Source: Comamonadaceae bacterium
GTDB lineage: Bacteria > Pseudomonadota > Gammaproteobacteria > Burkholderiales > Burkholderiaceae_C
Length of the DNA stretch: 64,000 nt
Assembly: GCA_947448735.1 (NCBI GenBank)
Contig: CANFOS010000002.1
Location: 62,001-126,000, forward strand
Reading direction: 5' to 3'
Shown piece by piece: positions 43,000 to 51,448 of this stretch. Under the pieces are notes generated by a model, which had not been told where the DNA came from, ran no database searches, and saw only the letters and a program-made list of their open reading frames with translations. The position numbers and the translations under genes were made by a program. Each line of letters begins with the position of its first letter. Positions within the stretch are counted from its first letter, which is position 1.

Positions 43000-44274
43000 G
43001 TGGCAGGCCCCTTCGGCAAACGCAACGGCCTGGCTTACGGCTTTTTAGGCTTGCCGCTGGCGTTTGTTGCACTGCCGCTGTACGTGATTTTGCCCAACTA
43101 CTATGCCAAAACCTTCGGGATACCGCTGGCGACGCTGGGCGCCATTTTGCTGGGTGCACGCCTGTTTGACGCCTTCATTGACCCGCTGCTCGGCCGGCTG
43201 AGCGATCGTCTGTTCGCGCGTTCGGCTGTGTCCGTTCTTCGGGCCGGCCTGTTGGCTGCGGTGCTGCTGGCGCTTGGTTTTGCGCTGCTGTTTTTTCCGC
43301 AGGTGACAGCGCCCGGTGCGCTGGTGGTGTGGGTCAGTGCGATGCTGATGGTGACCTACGCCGCCTACAGTTTTTTGAGTGTCTCGCACCAGTCCTGGGG
43401 CGCGATGTTGGGCGGCAACGAGGCCGAGCGCAGTCGCATCGTCGCCTGGCGCGAAGCGCTGGGCTTGGTGGGCGTGGTGCTGGCGTCAAGCACACCCGTG
43501 GCACTGGGTCTGCCTGCCACCACAGTTATTTTCTTTGTCGCGCTTGCCATCGGCTGGCTGGCCTGGACGCGCGCGGTGCCACCAGCGGCGAAAGCCAGCT
43601 CTGCCGTGCAGACAGGGGCCATCTGGTTGCCTTTCAAACACAGCAACTTCAAACGCCTGCTGCTGGTGTTCATGCTCAACGGCATTGCCAGTGCGGTGCC
43701 CGCCACGCTGGTGCTGTTTTTTATTCAAGACCGGCTGCAAGTACCCGCTAGCATGGAGCCGCTTTTTTTGGGCAGCTATTTTTTAACCGCTGCGCTGTCT
43801 ATTCCCTGCTGGCTGGCCATTGTCAAGCGGATCGGCCTGGCCAAAGCCTGGCTCTGCGGCATGGCGCTGGCGGTTGGCGTTTTTGCGTGGGCCACACAAG
43901 TCGGCGCTGGGCAAAGCACGGCGTTTTTGGTCATCACCTCCCTGTCGGGCGTGGCATTGGGCACCGACCTGGCGCTGCCCGGTGCGCTGCTGGCGGGCGT
44001 GATTCAAGGCAATGGTGATTCAGGCAAGGCAGAAGGCGCGTATTTCGGCTGGTGGAACTTCGCCGTCAAGCTCAACCTAGCGCTGGCCGCTGGTCTGGCG
44101 CTGCCGCTGCTCGGCCTGTTTGGCTACTCGCCCGGCGCACGCAGCCCTGAGGCACTCAATGCGCTGGTCACCGCTTATTGCGTGCTGCCTTGCGTGTTGA
44201 AACTGGCAGCTGGCGGCGCTCTGTATTTTTTGATCATCCAGCCTTCATCTCAACCTTTACAGGCTACCGCATGA
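43000..44274 (+). CDS. MFS transporter (GPH/melibiose-like type)
   Basis: The product is 424 residues with about twelve helices. The N-terminal block YGFLGLPLAFVALPLYVILP and the loop DAFIDPLLGRLSDR belong to the glycoside-pentoside-hexuronide-type and lipid-associated (LPC-like) MFS branch. Because it lies inside a fatty-acid-modification cluster, lysophospholipid or lipid transport is a possible role. The GTG start is 2 bases after the previous stop without a strong ribosome-binding site. It overlaps the DUF3833 start (ATGA). Confidence 0.85.
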   Translation: MAGPFGKRNGLAYGFLGLPLAFVALPLYVILPNYYAKTFGIPLATLGAILLGARLFDAFIDPLLGRLSDRLFARSAVSVLRAGLLAAVLLALGFALLFFPQVTAPGALVVWVSAMLMVTYAAYSFLSVSHQSWGAMLGGNEAERSRIVAWREALGLVGVVLASSTPVALGLPATTVIFFVALAIGWLAWTRAVPPAAKASSAVQTGAIWLPFKHSNFKRLLLVFMLNGIASAVPATLVLFFIQDRLQVPASMEPLFLGSYFLTAALSIPCWLAIVKRIGLAKAWLCGMALAVGVFAWATQVGAGQSTAFLVITSLSGVALGTDLALPGALLAGVIQGNGDSGKAEGAYFGWWNFAVKLNLALAAGLALPLLGLFGYSPGARSPEALNALVTAYCVLPCVLKLAAGGALYFLIIQPSSQPLQATA

Positions 44275-44831
44275 CCTTGTTCAAAACATCAACGCGCCGC
44301 ATCGCATGTTTGCTGGCTGTCAGCATGGCCTTGCTGGCAGGCTGTGCCTCGCCGCAAATCTCTGACTACACCAGCGAGAAACCGGTGCTCGACATGCGCC
44401 AGTACTTCAACGGCACGATTGATGCGTACGGCGTCTTCACCGATCGGTCGGGCAAAGTTGTCAAACGTTTTACGGTGGTGATGGACTGCAAATGGACCGG
44501 CGCACCTGGCCAGGAGGTCGGTGTGCTGGACGAGGCCTTCACCTATTCAGACGGCACCCAAGACCGCAGGGTGTGGACGCTCAAGCGCGGCGCTGACGGC
44601 AAGTACCTGGGTACGGCTGGCGACGTGCTGGGCCAGGCCAACGGTGAAGAAAAGGGCAACACCTTCCGCTGGGGCTACACCCTGAATCTGCCAGTTGACG
44701 GGAAAACAATTGAAGTCCAGTTTGACGACTGGATGTACCTGATGAATGACAAGGTCATGCTGAACAAAGCCACCATGAGCAAGTTTGGCTTCAGGCTCGG
44801 CGAAGTGACCCTGTCGTTTGTCAAGCGCTGA
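44271..44831 (+). CDS. DUF3833 family lipoprotein
   Basis: The product is 186 residues. The signal peptide ends in a lipobox LLAGC (Cys25), followed by a beta-rich domain with VLDMRQYFNGTIDAYGVF and a C-terminal VQFDDWMYLMNDKVMLNKA segment (cited as residues 146-164). Function unknown; lipocalin-like ligand binding has been suggested by shape for such domains. It is coupled to the MFS gene by an ATGA overlap and is a usual member of this cluster. Confidence 0.86.
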   Translation: MTLFKTSTRRIACLLAVSMALLAGCASPQISDYTSEKPVLDMRQYFNGTIDAYGVFTDRSGKVVKRFTVVMDCKWTGAPGQEVGVLDEAFTYSDGTQDRRVWTLKRGADGKYLGTAGDVLGQANGEEKGNTFRWGYTLNLPVDGKTIEVQFDDWMYLMNDKVMLNKATMSKFGFRLGEVTLSFVKR

Positions 44832-44855
44832 AAAGTGCCTCTTTTGCTTTTCCCA

Positions 44856-44913
44856 GGCATCAAATTGGCTGTCAAGCCAATAAAACATGGGCGAGCAGCT
44901 ATCAAAATAATAG
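44856..44913 (+). repeat. Dispersed repeat copy E
   Basis: It lies between DUF3833 and the SDR gene. The left hairpin TTGGCT-GTCA-AGCCAA is perfect, and the right block is AGCAGCTATCAAAATAATAG. It is close to copies C and D. Confidence 0.9.
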
Positions 44914-44931
44914 TCAACAGAAAGCATGGCC

Positions 44932-45702
44932 ATGACTTTTAACCTTCCCCTGAACGACTGGCGCGGCAAAACCGTGTGGCTGGTGGGCGCCTCCAGCGGC
45001 ATTGGCCGTGCGACCGCGCATGCACTGCATGGGCAGGGTGCCAAAGTGATTGTTTCAGCACGCAATCAGCAGGCATTGGACACTTTTGCCGCCGAACACC
45101 CCGGGGCCATGGTGCTGGCGATGGACGCCTCCGATGCCGCGTCAGTTGAGGCCGCCGCGCAAACCGCCCTGAGCGCTGGTCCGCTGGACTTGGTGCTGTA
45201 TTGCGCAGGCTACTACAAAGAAATGCGCGCGACCCAGTTTGACTTGGCCAACATGCTGCGCCACAACCAGGTCAACTATGTGGGTGCGCTGTACTTGCTG
45301 TCTGCCGTACTGCCCCACTTTCTGGCACGCAAGGCGGGGCATATCAGCCTGGTCAGCAGCGTGGCGGGCTACCGCGGCCTGCCGCAAGGCCTGGCCTATG
45401 GGCCGACCAAAGCCGCGCTCATCAACCTGGCAGAAACGTTGTACGTGGACCTCAAGGACAGCCATGTTGGCGTGAGTTTGATTTGCCCGGGCTTTGTGGA
45501 AACGCCGCTGACGGCGCAAAACAAGTTCAGCATGCCTGGCCTCATCAAACCCGAGCAGGCCGCCGATGAAATTTTGCGAGGCTGGGCCAAAGGTCAGTTT
45601 GAAATTCACTTTCCCAAGCGCTTCACGTTCTTCATGAAAGCCCTGGCGCTGTTGCCTGCCGCCCTGTACTTTCCGGTGGTTCGCAAATTCACGGGTTTAT
45701 AG
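44932..45702 (+). CDS. Short-chain dehydrogenase/reductase
   Basis: The product is about 256 residues with GASSGIG at the dinucleotide site and the catalytic Ser...Tyr-x3-Lys (SSVAGYRGLPQGLAYGPTK, cited as residues 138-156). A hydrophobic C-terminal tail (FFMKALALLPAALYF) suggests membrane association. Two ATGs lie six bases apart (44926 and 44932); AGAAAG at 44919-44924 favours the second. The gene closes the seven-gene lipid cluster, although copy E of the repeat separates it from DUF3833. Confidence 0.88.
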   Translation: MTFNLPLNDWRGKTVWLVGASSGIGRATAHALHGQGAKVIVSARNQQALDTFAAEHPGAMVLAMDASDAASVEAAAQTALSAGPLDLVLYCAGYYKEMRATQFDLANMLRHNQVNYVGALYLLSAVLPHFLARKAGHISLVSSVAGYRGLPQGLAYGPTKAALINLAETLYVDLKDSHVGVSLICPGFVETPLTAQNKFSMPGLIKPEQAADEILRGWAKGQFEIHFPKRFTFFMKALALLPAALYFPVVRKFTGL

Positions 45703-45774
45703 TCGGCAAGTGCATGCGTCGTTGACAAGCTGACGTTTGCCCAGAGACTCTCAAGCCTGATGGATGTGACGTGA

Positions 45775-46968
45775 ATGACTGACAAAACTGCGCCTGCGCT
45801 TCTTCCCTTTGCGGGCATTCGCGTGATTGAATTCACCCACATGGTGATGGGCCCGACCTGCGGCATGGTGCTGGCTGACCTGGGCGCTGAGGTCATCAAA
45901 ATCGAGCCGCTCCTGGGTGACAACACGCGCAAGTTGATGGGCTCGGGCGCCGGGTTTTTTGCCATGTTCAACCGCAACAAAAAAAGCATTGCGCTGGACC
46001 TGCACAGCCCAGGCGGGAAAGAAGCTGCACTCAAACTGATTGCCAGCGCCGACATCGTCAGCGAAAACTTCAAACCCGGAACGATGACCGGTTTGGGACT
46101 GGACTATGCCGCGCTGTCAAAGCTCCATGAGCGGCTGATTTACGTCAGCCACAAGGGTTTTTTGCCTGGCCCGTACGACCACCGCACCGCGCTTGATGAA
46201 GTGGTGCAAATGATGGGTGGCCTGGCTTACATGACAGGCCGCGAGGGCGACCCGCTGCGGGCCGGCACCAGCGTGAACGACATCATGGGCGGCATGTTTG
46301 GCGCGATGGGGGCCATGGCCGCCCTGGCGCAGCGCGCCGTCACGGGCAAGGGGCAGGAAGTGCAGTCGGCGCTGTTTGAAAACAATGTGTTTCTGATGGC
46401 CCAGCACATGATGCAGTTCGCCGTGACCGGACAGGCCGCTGCGCCCATGCCCAGCCGTATTTCTGCCTGGGCGGTGTACGACGTGTTTACCGTCCGTGGC
46501 GGCGAGCAAATTTTTCTGGCGGTGGTCAGCGACACGCAATGGGCCGTGTTTTGCAAGGCGTTTGAGCTGGCCGATTTGCAGGCCGACCCGCGCCTGGTGA
46601 CCAACAATGACCGGGTGCGCGCCCGCGACTGGCTGATGCCGGTGTTGCGCGAGCGCATGGCGCACCACAGCGCCGCGGAGCTGAGCCGGGTCTTTGAAGA
46701 CCACGGATTGCCATTTGCACCCATCATGAAGCCGCAGGATTTGTTTCATGACCCGCACCTTCTGGCCACAGGGGGGCTGGCGGCCATGCAGTTGCCCGAC
46801 GGTCGTCAGACGCAGGTGCCGCTGATGCCGATCACCATGGGTGGCCGCCGGCCGGGTGTGCGCAGCAGCCCGCCGCGCCTGGGCGAGCACACCGACGCGC
46901 TGCTGCTGCAGGCGGGCTATACGCCTGACGAGATCAGGCAATTGAAAAACAACCAAGCCGCAGCGTGA
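45775..46968 (+). CDS. CaiB/BaiF-family CoA-transferase
   Basis: The product is 397 residues of the class III CoA-transferase family (RVIEFTHMVMGPTCGMVLADLGAEVIKIEP, cited as residues 16-45; GFFAMFNRNKKSIALDL). It moves CoA between carboxylic acids or acts as an alpha-methylacyl-CoA racemase; the substrate is not evident. It lies between the lipid cluster and oxyR and starts 72 bases after the SDR gene. No acyl-CoA dehydrogenase or hydratase is adjacent. Confidence 0.88.
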   Translation: MTDKTAPALLPFAGIRVIEFTHMVMGPTCGMVLADLGAEVIKIEPLLGDNTRKLMGSGAGFFAMFNRNKKSIALDLHSPGGKEAALKLIASADIVSENFKPGTMTGLGLDYAALSKLHERLIYVSHKGFLPGPYDHRTALDEVVQMMGGLAYMTGREGDPLRAGTSVNDIMGGMFGAMGAMAALAQRAVTGKGQEVQSALFENNVFLMAQHMMQFAVTGQAAAPMPSRISAWAVYDVFTVRGGEQIFLAVVSDTQWAVFCKAFELADLQADPRLVTNNDRVRARDWLMPVLRERMAHHSAAELSRVFEDHGLPFAPIMKPQDLFHDPHLLATGGLAAMQLPDGRQTQVPLMPITMGGRRPGVRSSPPRLGEHTDALLLQAGYTPDEIRQLKNNQAAA

Positions 46969-46990
46969 CCAAAAAGCAGACAATCGGCGT

Positions 46991-47959
46991 ATGACGCTGA
47001 CTGAACTCAAATACATTGTTGCCGTCGCCCGTGAAAAGCACTTTGGCAAGGGGGCAGACGCTTGCCATGTGTCGCAGCCCACGCTGAGTGTGGCGATCAA
47101 AAAGCTTGAAGAAGAACTGCAGGTCAAGCTGTTTGAACGCAACGCCAACGAGATCACCGTGACGCCGCTTGGCGAAGAGATCGTTCGCCAGGCGCAAAGC
47201 GTGCTGGAGCAGGCTGACCTGATCAAGGACATTGCCAAGCGCGGCAAAGATCCTCTGGCGGGCAGCCTGCGCCTCGGTGTGATTTACACCATTGGCCCCT
47301 ATTTGCTGCCAGACCTGGTGCGGCAGTCGATCGCCACATTGCCGCAAATGCCACTGATGCTGCAAGAAAATTTCACTGTCAAGCTGCTCGACGAGCTGCG
47401 CAACGGCGAGATCGACTGCGCCATTCTGGCCGAGCCTTTCCCCGACACCAATCTGGCGATGGCGCCGCTGTATGACGAGCCCTTCATGGCGGCGGTGCCC
47501 AGCGCGCACCCCCTGGCGGCGCGCAGCAGCATCACGGCAGAAGAAATCAAAAAAGAAACCATGCTGCTGTTGGGCAACGGCCACTGCTTTCGCGACCACG
47601 TGCTGGAGGTTTGCCCTGAATTTGCGCGGTTTTCCAACACGTCTGGCGGCATTCAAAAAAGCTTTGAGGGCTCGTCACTGGAGACCATCAAGCACATGGT
47701 GGCCGCTGGCATGGGCATCACGCTGGTGCCGCGCCTGGGCGTGCCCAAAGAAGCACTGGCCGCGCCCGCTTCGGGCAAAAAAAGCAAGCTGCCTGCCGAG
47801 CAACCGTCCTTCATCAAGTACCTGCCTTTTGAGGGCCATGTTCCGTCACGGCGGGTGGTGCTGGTGTGGCGCCGCAGCTTTACGCGGTATGAGGCCATCG
47901 CCGCACTGCGCAACCTGATTTATGCGTGTGAGTTGCCTGGGGTGACGCGCTTGTCCTGA
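46991..47959 (+). CDS. oxyR: Hydrogen-peroxide sensor OxyR (LysR family)
   Basis: The product is 322 residues. The LysR helix-turn-helix (HFGKGADACHVSQPTLSVAI, residues 18-37) is followed by the redox domain with Cys199 (GNGHCFRDH) and Cys208 (LEVCPEF), the same residue numbers as the disulfide pair of E. coli OxyR. Oxidation by H2O2 turns it into an activator of antioxidant genes. dps, a classical OxyR target, follows after 46 bases. The ATG start is 22 bases after the CoA-transferase stop. Confidence 0.95.
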   Translation: MTLTELKYIVAVAREKHFGKGADACHVSQPTLSVAIKKLEEELQVKLFERNANEITVTPLGEEIVRQAQSVLEQADLIKDIAKRGKDPLAGSLRLGVIYTIGPYLLPDLVRQSIATLPQMPLMLQENFTVKLLDELRNGEIDCAILAEPFPDTNLAMAPLYDEPFMAAVPSAHPLAARSSITAEEIKKETMLLLGNGHCFRDHVLEVCPEFARFSNTSGGIQKSFEGSSLETIKHMVAAGMGITLVPRLGVPKEALAAPASGKKSKLPAEQPSFIKYLPFEGHVPSRRVVLVWRRSFTRYEAIAALRNLIYACELPGVTRLS

Positions 47960-48005
47960 CCGTTGATTTGCCAAATTCATACCTCTTAACCGTTCAAGGA
48001 AAACC

Positions 48006-48512
48006 ATGGCTAAAACTGCATCCAAGTCCGGCATCCATATCGGCATCAATATCGGGATCAGTGAGAAAGACCGCGCGTCAATCGCCAAAGGCCTGTCGTA
48101 TTTGCTGGCCGATACGTACACGCTGTACCTGACGACGCACAACTTTCACTGGAACGTCACCGGCCCCATGTTCAACACACTGCACCAGATGTTCATGGTG
48201 CAGTACACCGAGCTGTGGACGGCGGTGGACCCGATTGCCGAACGCATTCGCTCCCTCGGTCACCCCGCACCGGGCTCGTATGCGCAGTTTGGCAAGCTGG
48301 CCTCGGTGCCCGATGCGCCTGGCGTGCCGCCCAAGGCGCTGGAGATGGTGCGCATCCTGGTCACCGGCCATGAAGCCGTGGCCCGCACCGCACGCCAGTT
48401 GTTCCCGTTGGCCGACAAAGCCAGTGACGAACCAACGGCTGATTTGCTGACCCAGCGGCTGACGGTGCATGAGCAAACCGCGTGGATGCTCCGGTCGCTC
48501 CTTGAAGAGTGA
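48006..48512 (+). CDS. dps: Dps ferritin-like DNA-protection protein
   Basis: The product is 168 residues. The inter-subunit ferroxidase ligands are visible in [19 protein letters not shown] (two His) and [13 protein letters not shown] (Asp, Glu). Dps dodecamers oxidise and store iron with H2O2 and bind DNA. The basic N-terminus (AKTASKSG) could bind DNA. It lies directly downstream of oxyR. A good AAGGAAAACC ribosome-binding site precedes the ATG. The 3' end overlaps the ubiA Shine-Dalgarno. Confidence 0.95.
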   Translation: MAKTASKSGIHIGINIGISEKDRASIAKGLSYLLADTYTLYLTTHNFHWNVTGPMFNTLHQMFMVQYTELWTAVDPIAERIRSLGHPAPGSYAQFGKLASVPDAPGVPPKALEMVRILVTGHEAVARTARQLFPLADKASDEPTADLLTQRLTVHEQTAWMLRSLLEE

Positions 48513-48515
48513 TAT

Positions 48516-49382
48516 TTGCAAACTAAGCTGGCACTGTACCTTCAGCTCATTCGCTGGGACCGTCCAGCGGGTTGGTTGCTGCTTCTGTGGCCCACGCTGT
48601 CAGCGCTGTGGCTCGCATCGCATGGTTTTCCGGGTTGGCATCTGACGCTTGTTTTTACCCTCGGTACTTTTTTAATGCGCAGCGCGGGCTGCTGCCTGAA
48701 CGATGTGGCCGACCGTGACTTTGACCGTCACGTCAAGCGCACCGCCGATCGCCCCGTGACCAGCGGCAAGCTACCCGCCAAAGAGGCGCTGGCGGTTGGC
48801 GCGGTGCTCGCGCTGTGTGCTTTTGGCTTGGTGTTGACGACCAACATCACGGCCATCGCCTGGTCATTCGCGGCGCTGGCCATTGCCATCATTTACCCGT
48901 TTGCCAAGCGTTATGTGGCGATGCCGCAGGCGGTGCTCGGTGTGGCGTTCAGCTTTGGCATTCCCATGGCCTTTGCCGCAGTGCAGTCGCGCGTGGGTGC
49001 TGTTGCATGGTTGCTGTTGCTCGGCAATCTGTTTTGGGTGATTGCGTACGACACCGAATACGCCATGGTGGACCGGGACGACGATTTGAAAATTGGCATG
49101 AAAACCTCAGCCATCACCTTGGGGCGGTTTGATGTGCTGGCTGTATTTGTCAGCTACGTTTTATACCTTGTCATTTGGCTAAATGTGCTCTCGTCCCAAT
49201 TAAATCATGCGCCAGCAGCTATTTATTTAATAGCGCTTGGCTTGGCGCTTGGCCAAGCCTTGTGGCACATCTGGCTGATACGCAAACGCCAGCGTGACGA
49301 CTGCTTCAAGGCGTTCAGGCTGAACCACTGGCTCGGTTTTACCGTGTTTGCGGGTATTGCGTTGTCGTATGCCGCGCTTTGA
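48516..49382 (+). CDS. ubiA: 4-hydroxybenzoate octaprenyltransferase UbiA
   Basis: The product is 288 residues, polytopic, with the prenyl-diphosphate/Mg sites NDVADRDFD (about residues 67-75) and [12 protein letters not shown] (about 178-189). It prenylates 4-hydroxybenzoate in ubiquinone synthesis. The start is a TTG with GAAGAG 7 bases upstream inside the end of dps; the N-terminus [13 protein letters not shown] fits the family. Residues about 219-240, between two helices, come from a copy of the dispersed repeat and differ from relatives. Confidence 0.93.
   Translation: MQTKLALYLQLIRWDRPAGWLLLLWPTLSALWLASHGFPGWHLTLVFTLGTFLMRSAGCCLNDVADRDFDRHVKRTADRPVTSGKLPAKEALAVGAVLALCAFGLVLTTNITAIAWSFAALAIAIIYPFAKRYVAMPQAVLGVAFSFGIPMAFAAVQSRVGAVAWLLLLGNLFWVIAYDTEYAMVDRDDDLKIGMKTSAITLGRFDVLAVFVSYVLYLVIWLNVLSSQLNHAPAAIYLIALGLALGQALWHIWLIRKRQRDDCFKAFRLNHWLGFTVFAGIALSYAAL
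49171..49234 (+). repeat. Dispersed repeat copy F, in frame inside ubiA
   Basis: Shared blocks with the reference copy are CCCAATTAAATCATGCGCCA and GCAGCTATTTATTTAATAGC. The right hairpin GCTATT-N5-AATAGC is perfect. The left half is longer and less similar. The reading frame stays open through it and encodes about 22 residues of UbiA. Confidence 0.78.
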
Positions 49383-49390
49383 AGCAGCGG

Positions 49391-50218
49391 CTAGGCCGAG
49401 CCAAACTCATCACCCATCTCTGTGGCCCGATGCTTGGCCGCCAACATGGCGCGCATAAACTGGGTCTTCACCTTGTCCTGATCCATCGAGGCGATGGCCG
49501 CATAGGTGGTGCCGCCCTTGGACGTGACACGTGAGCGCAAAACTTCAATCGGTTCATCGCTGGCCTCGGCCAGGGCAGAGGCGCCCACAAACGTGCCAAC
49601 GGCCAGCGTGTGCGACTGCTCGCGCGTCAAACCCATGGCCACACCGGCTTCCATCATGGCCTCGATAAAGTAAAAAACATAGGCCGGGCCGGAGCCCGAC
49701 AGCGCCGTGACGGCATCAAGCTGGGTTTCATCGCTGAGCCACAGGTGATCGCCGGTGGTGTTGATCACCCTGTCCACCATGCCCCGGCCTGCCAGCGAGA
49801 CGGCGGGCCGCGCAAACAGCGCTGTCATGCCCTTGCCCACCAGAGCTGGCGTGTTGGGCATGGCCCGCACCACGAGTTCGGTGCCCAGCCAGCGGGCGAT
49901 GCTGTCAGAGCGAATGCCAGCGGCCACGCTCAAGTGCAGTGCCGACTGGGTGTGAAAGCGGGTTTGCAGCGCTGCGTCTTTGAAGGTTTGCGGCTTGACG
50001 GCCCAGACCACCAGAGCGGCACTGGTCAACTGCGGGCCGGGTTCTTCGCGCACCTCAATGCCGAATTGTTCGGTCAGCGTGGCGCGCTGCGCCGCTACCG
50101 GTTCGACCACCTGAATGCTGCTGGCAGGCGCGCCCTGCTTGATCAGCCCGCCAATGATGGCGCTGGCCATGTTGCCGCCGCCAATAAAAGCGATGTGGTC
50201 GTGATGTGTCGTTGCCAT
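49391..50218 (-). CDS. proC: Pyrroline-5-carboxylate reductase
   Basis: The product is 275 residues with the Rossmann loop FIGGGNMA (residues 9-16) and the C-terminal signature LSGSGPAYVFYFIEAM. It performs the last step of proline synthesis, NAD(P)H-dependent. The ATG at 50216-50218 is taken because it gives the family-type N-terminus; the frame runs 37 codons further up into the phytase-like gene without support. It is downstream of that gene by 13 bases. Its convergent neighbour is ubiA. Confidence 0.95.
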   Translation of the reverse strand: MATTHHDHIAFIGGGNMASAIIGGLIKQGAPASSIQVVEPVAAQRATLTEQFGIEVREEPGPQLTSAALVVWAVKPQTFKDAALQTRFHTQSALHLSVAAGIRSDSIARWLGTELVVRAMPNTPALVGKGMTALFARPAVSLAGRGMVDRVINTTGDHLWLSDETQLDAVTALSGSGPAYVFYFIEAMMEAGVAMGLTREQSHTLAVGTFVGASALAEASDEPIEVLRSRVTSKGGTTYAAIASMDQDKVKTQFMRAMLAAKHRATEMGDEFGSA

Positions 50219-50231
50219 GTGTCGGTCCCAG

Positions 50232-51368
50232 TCAGTCCAAAAATTCAAAAGCCAAAAACTGCGTGATTTGCCGGGGATTGAAGTTGTCGTCGCTGACAAA
50301 CAGCAGCGTGCGCTTGCCGGGCTTGCCATCGAGCCCGGGCAAATTCGGCCCCCAGCACATGCCCTCGGTATTGTCCAGCCTGCTCAAAGCCGGGAAGCTG
50401 GCGAAGTCTGCTACCAGCGTTTTGGGCGCGGGTGTGTGGTTGCCAGGCTCGAGCGCGTTCAGGTTCAAGGTGTCTGAGCCCTGGCGCGTGTCGATCGCGT
50501 ACAGCCGCATGGCGTTGCGGTCTTTGTCGCCCAGACCGGCCATGTAAGCCCGTTCCAGCACCAGCATGCGGTGCGCGTCCAGCATCAACCCTTCAACCAC
50601 GCCGTTGTCGGCGTCTGCCGTGGGAGGGGCGGGCGCACGGGGAATGGCGTCAGGCACATAGGCAATTTGCCGCACAGCTTTGCCCGTGGCGATGTCCATT
50701 TGCGTGAAGCGGCACGGTCCGCCGGGCGCTTTTAGCGTCGGTTCTGGCCCATCCTGGCGCAGCGCGGCTTCCATCGCCAACCAGGCGAATTGTCCATCGG
50801 GCGTGATGCTCAGCCCCTCAAGGGTTTTGTTGATGCGCGAACCATTCAGGGGCCCAAAGCCAAGCATGGCGGGCAACTCAAAGGTGCGCACCAGTGTGCC
50901 GTCCCGCCGGGTTTGTTGCAGGCTGGGCGGCGCCAGCAGCAGCGCGTTGCCTTCGCTCGTCCACAACAGGCTCTGGCTCGGTGCGTGCCAGCGGATGGCT
51001 TCCGGGTCAGGCGATGTCAGGCCTTGCAAATACGTCACGCCAGTCAGCTCAATATCGCCCAGTTTGTCAGCGGTCATCGCCAGGCTCGCAGTGTAAAAGC
51101 GCGGTGGGCTCTGGCTGCCGCCGTCGTCACTGAGCAAGTACAGGATCCCGTTGACCGCATCAAAATCTATGCCCGACAGGCCGCCCACGGTGCTGTTTTG
51201 GTATTGCAGCTTGTGCGGCAAACGCGTCTCGCCAATCAGTCGCAGCCGTGGTACAGGCGTCGTTGCTTGCGACCAGGCGCAGTCAGCCAGGATCGCCGAC
51301 ACAGCCGCGCCTGAGCCTGCCAGAAACTGGCGGCGGTTAAAGAAGGTGCAGGGTTGGGGCTTTGTCAT
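50232..51368 (-). CDS. Exported phytase-like esterase domain protein
   Basis: The product is about 378 residues with a twin-arginine-type signal (NRRQFLAGSGAAVSA), then one 'esterase-like activity of phytase' beta-propeller domain: GGLSGIDFDAVNGILYLLSDD near the N-terminus, SPDPEAIRW and NKTLEGLSITPDG in the middle and DNTEGMCWGP near the end. Such proteins are periplasmic; activity is poorly known. Start uncertain among three nearby ATGs (51368, 51377, 51398). Co-transcription with proC is likely from the 13-base gap. Confidence 0.85.
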   Translation of the reverse strand: MTKPQPCTFFNRRQFLAGSGAAVSAILADCAWSQATTPVPRLRLIGETRLPHKLQYQNSTVGGLSGIDFDAVNGILYLLSDDGGSQSPPRFYTASLAMTADKLGDIELTGVTYLQGLTSPDPEAIRWHAPSQSLLWTSEGNALLLAPPSLQQTRRDGTLVRTFELPAMLGFGPLNGSRINKTLEGLSITPDGQFAWLAMEAALRQDGPEPTLKAPGGPCRFTQMDIATGKAVRQIAYVPDAIPRAPAPPTADADNGVVEGLMLDAHRMLVLERAYMAGLGDKDRNAMRLYAIDTRQGSDTLNLNALEPGNHTPAPKTLVADFASFPALSRLDNTEGMCWGPNLPGLDGKPGKRTLLFVSDDNFNPRQITQFLAFEFLD

Positions 51369-51448
51369 GCATGGCATGTTAGCCCGGGCCTCTGACATGG
51401 GGAAGACGACACACCAGCACCCGCGCCGCTTGCGCTACGCTTGGGACC

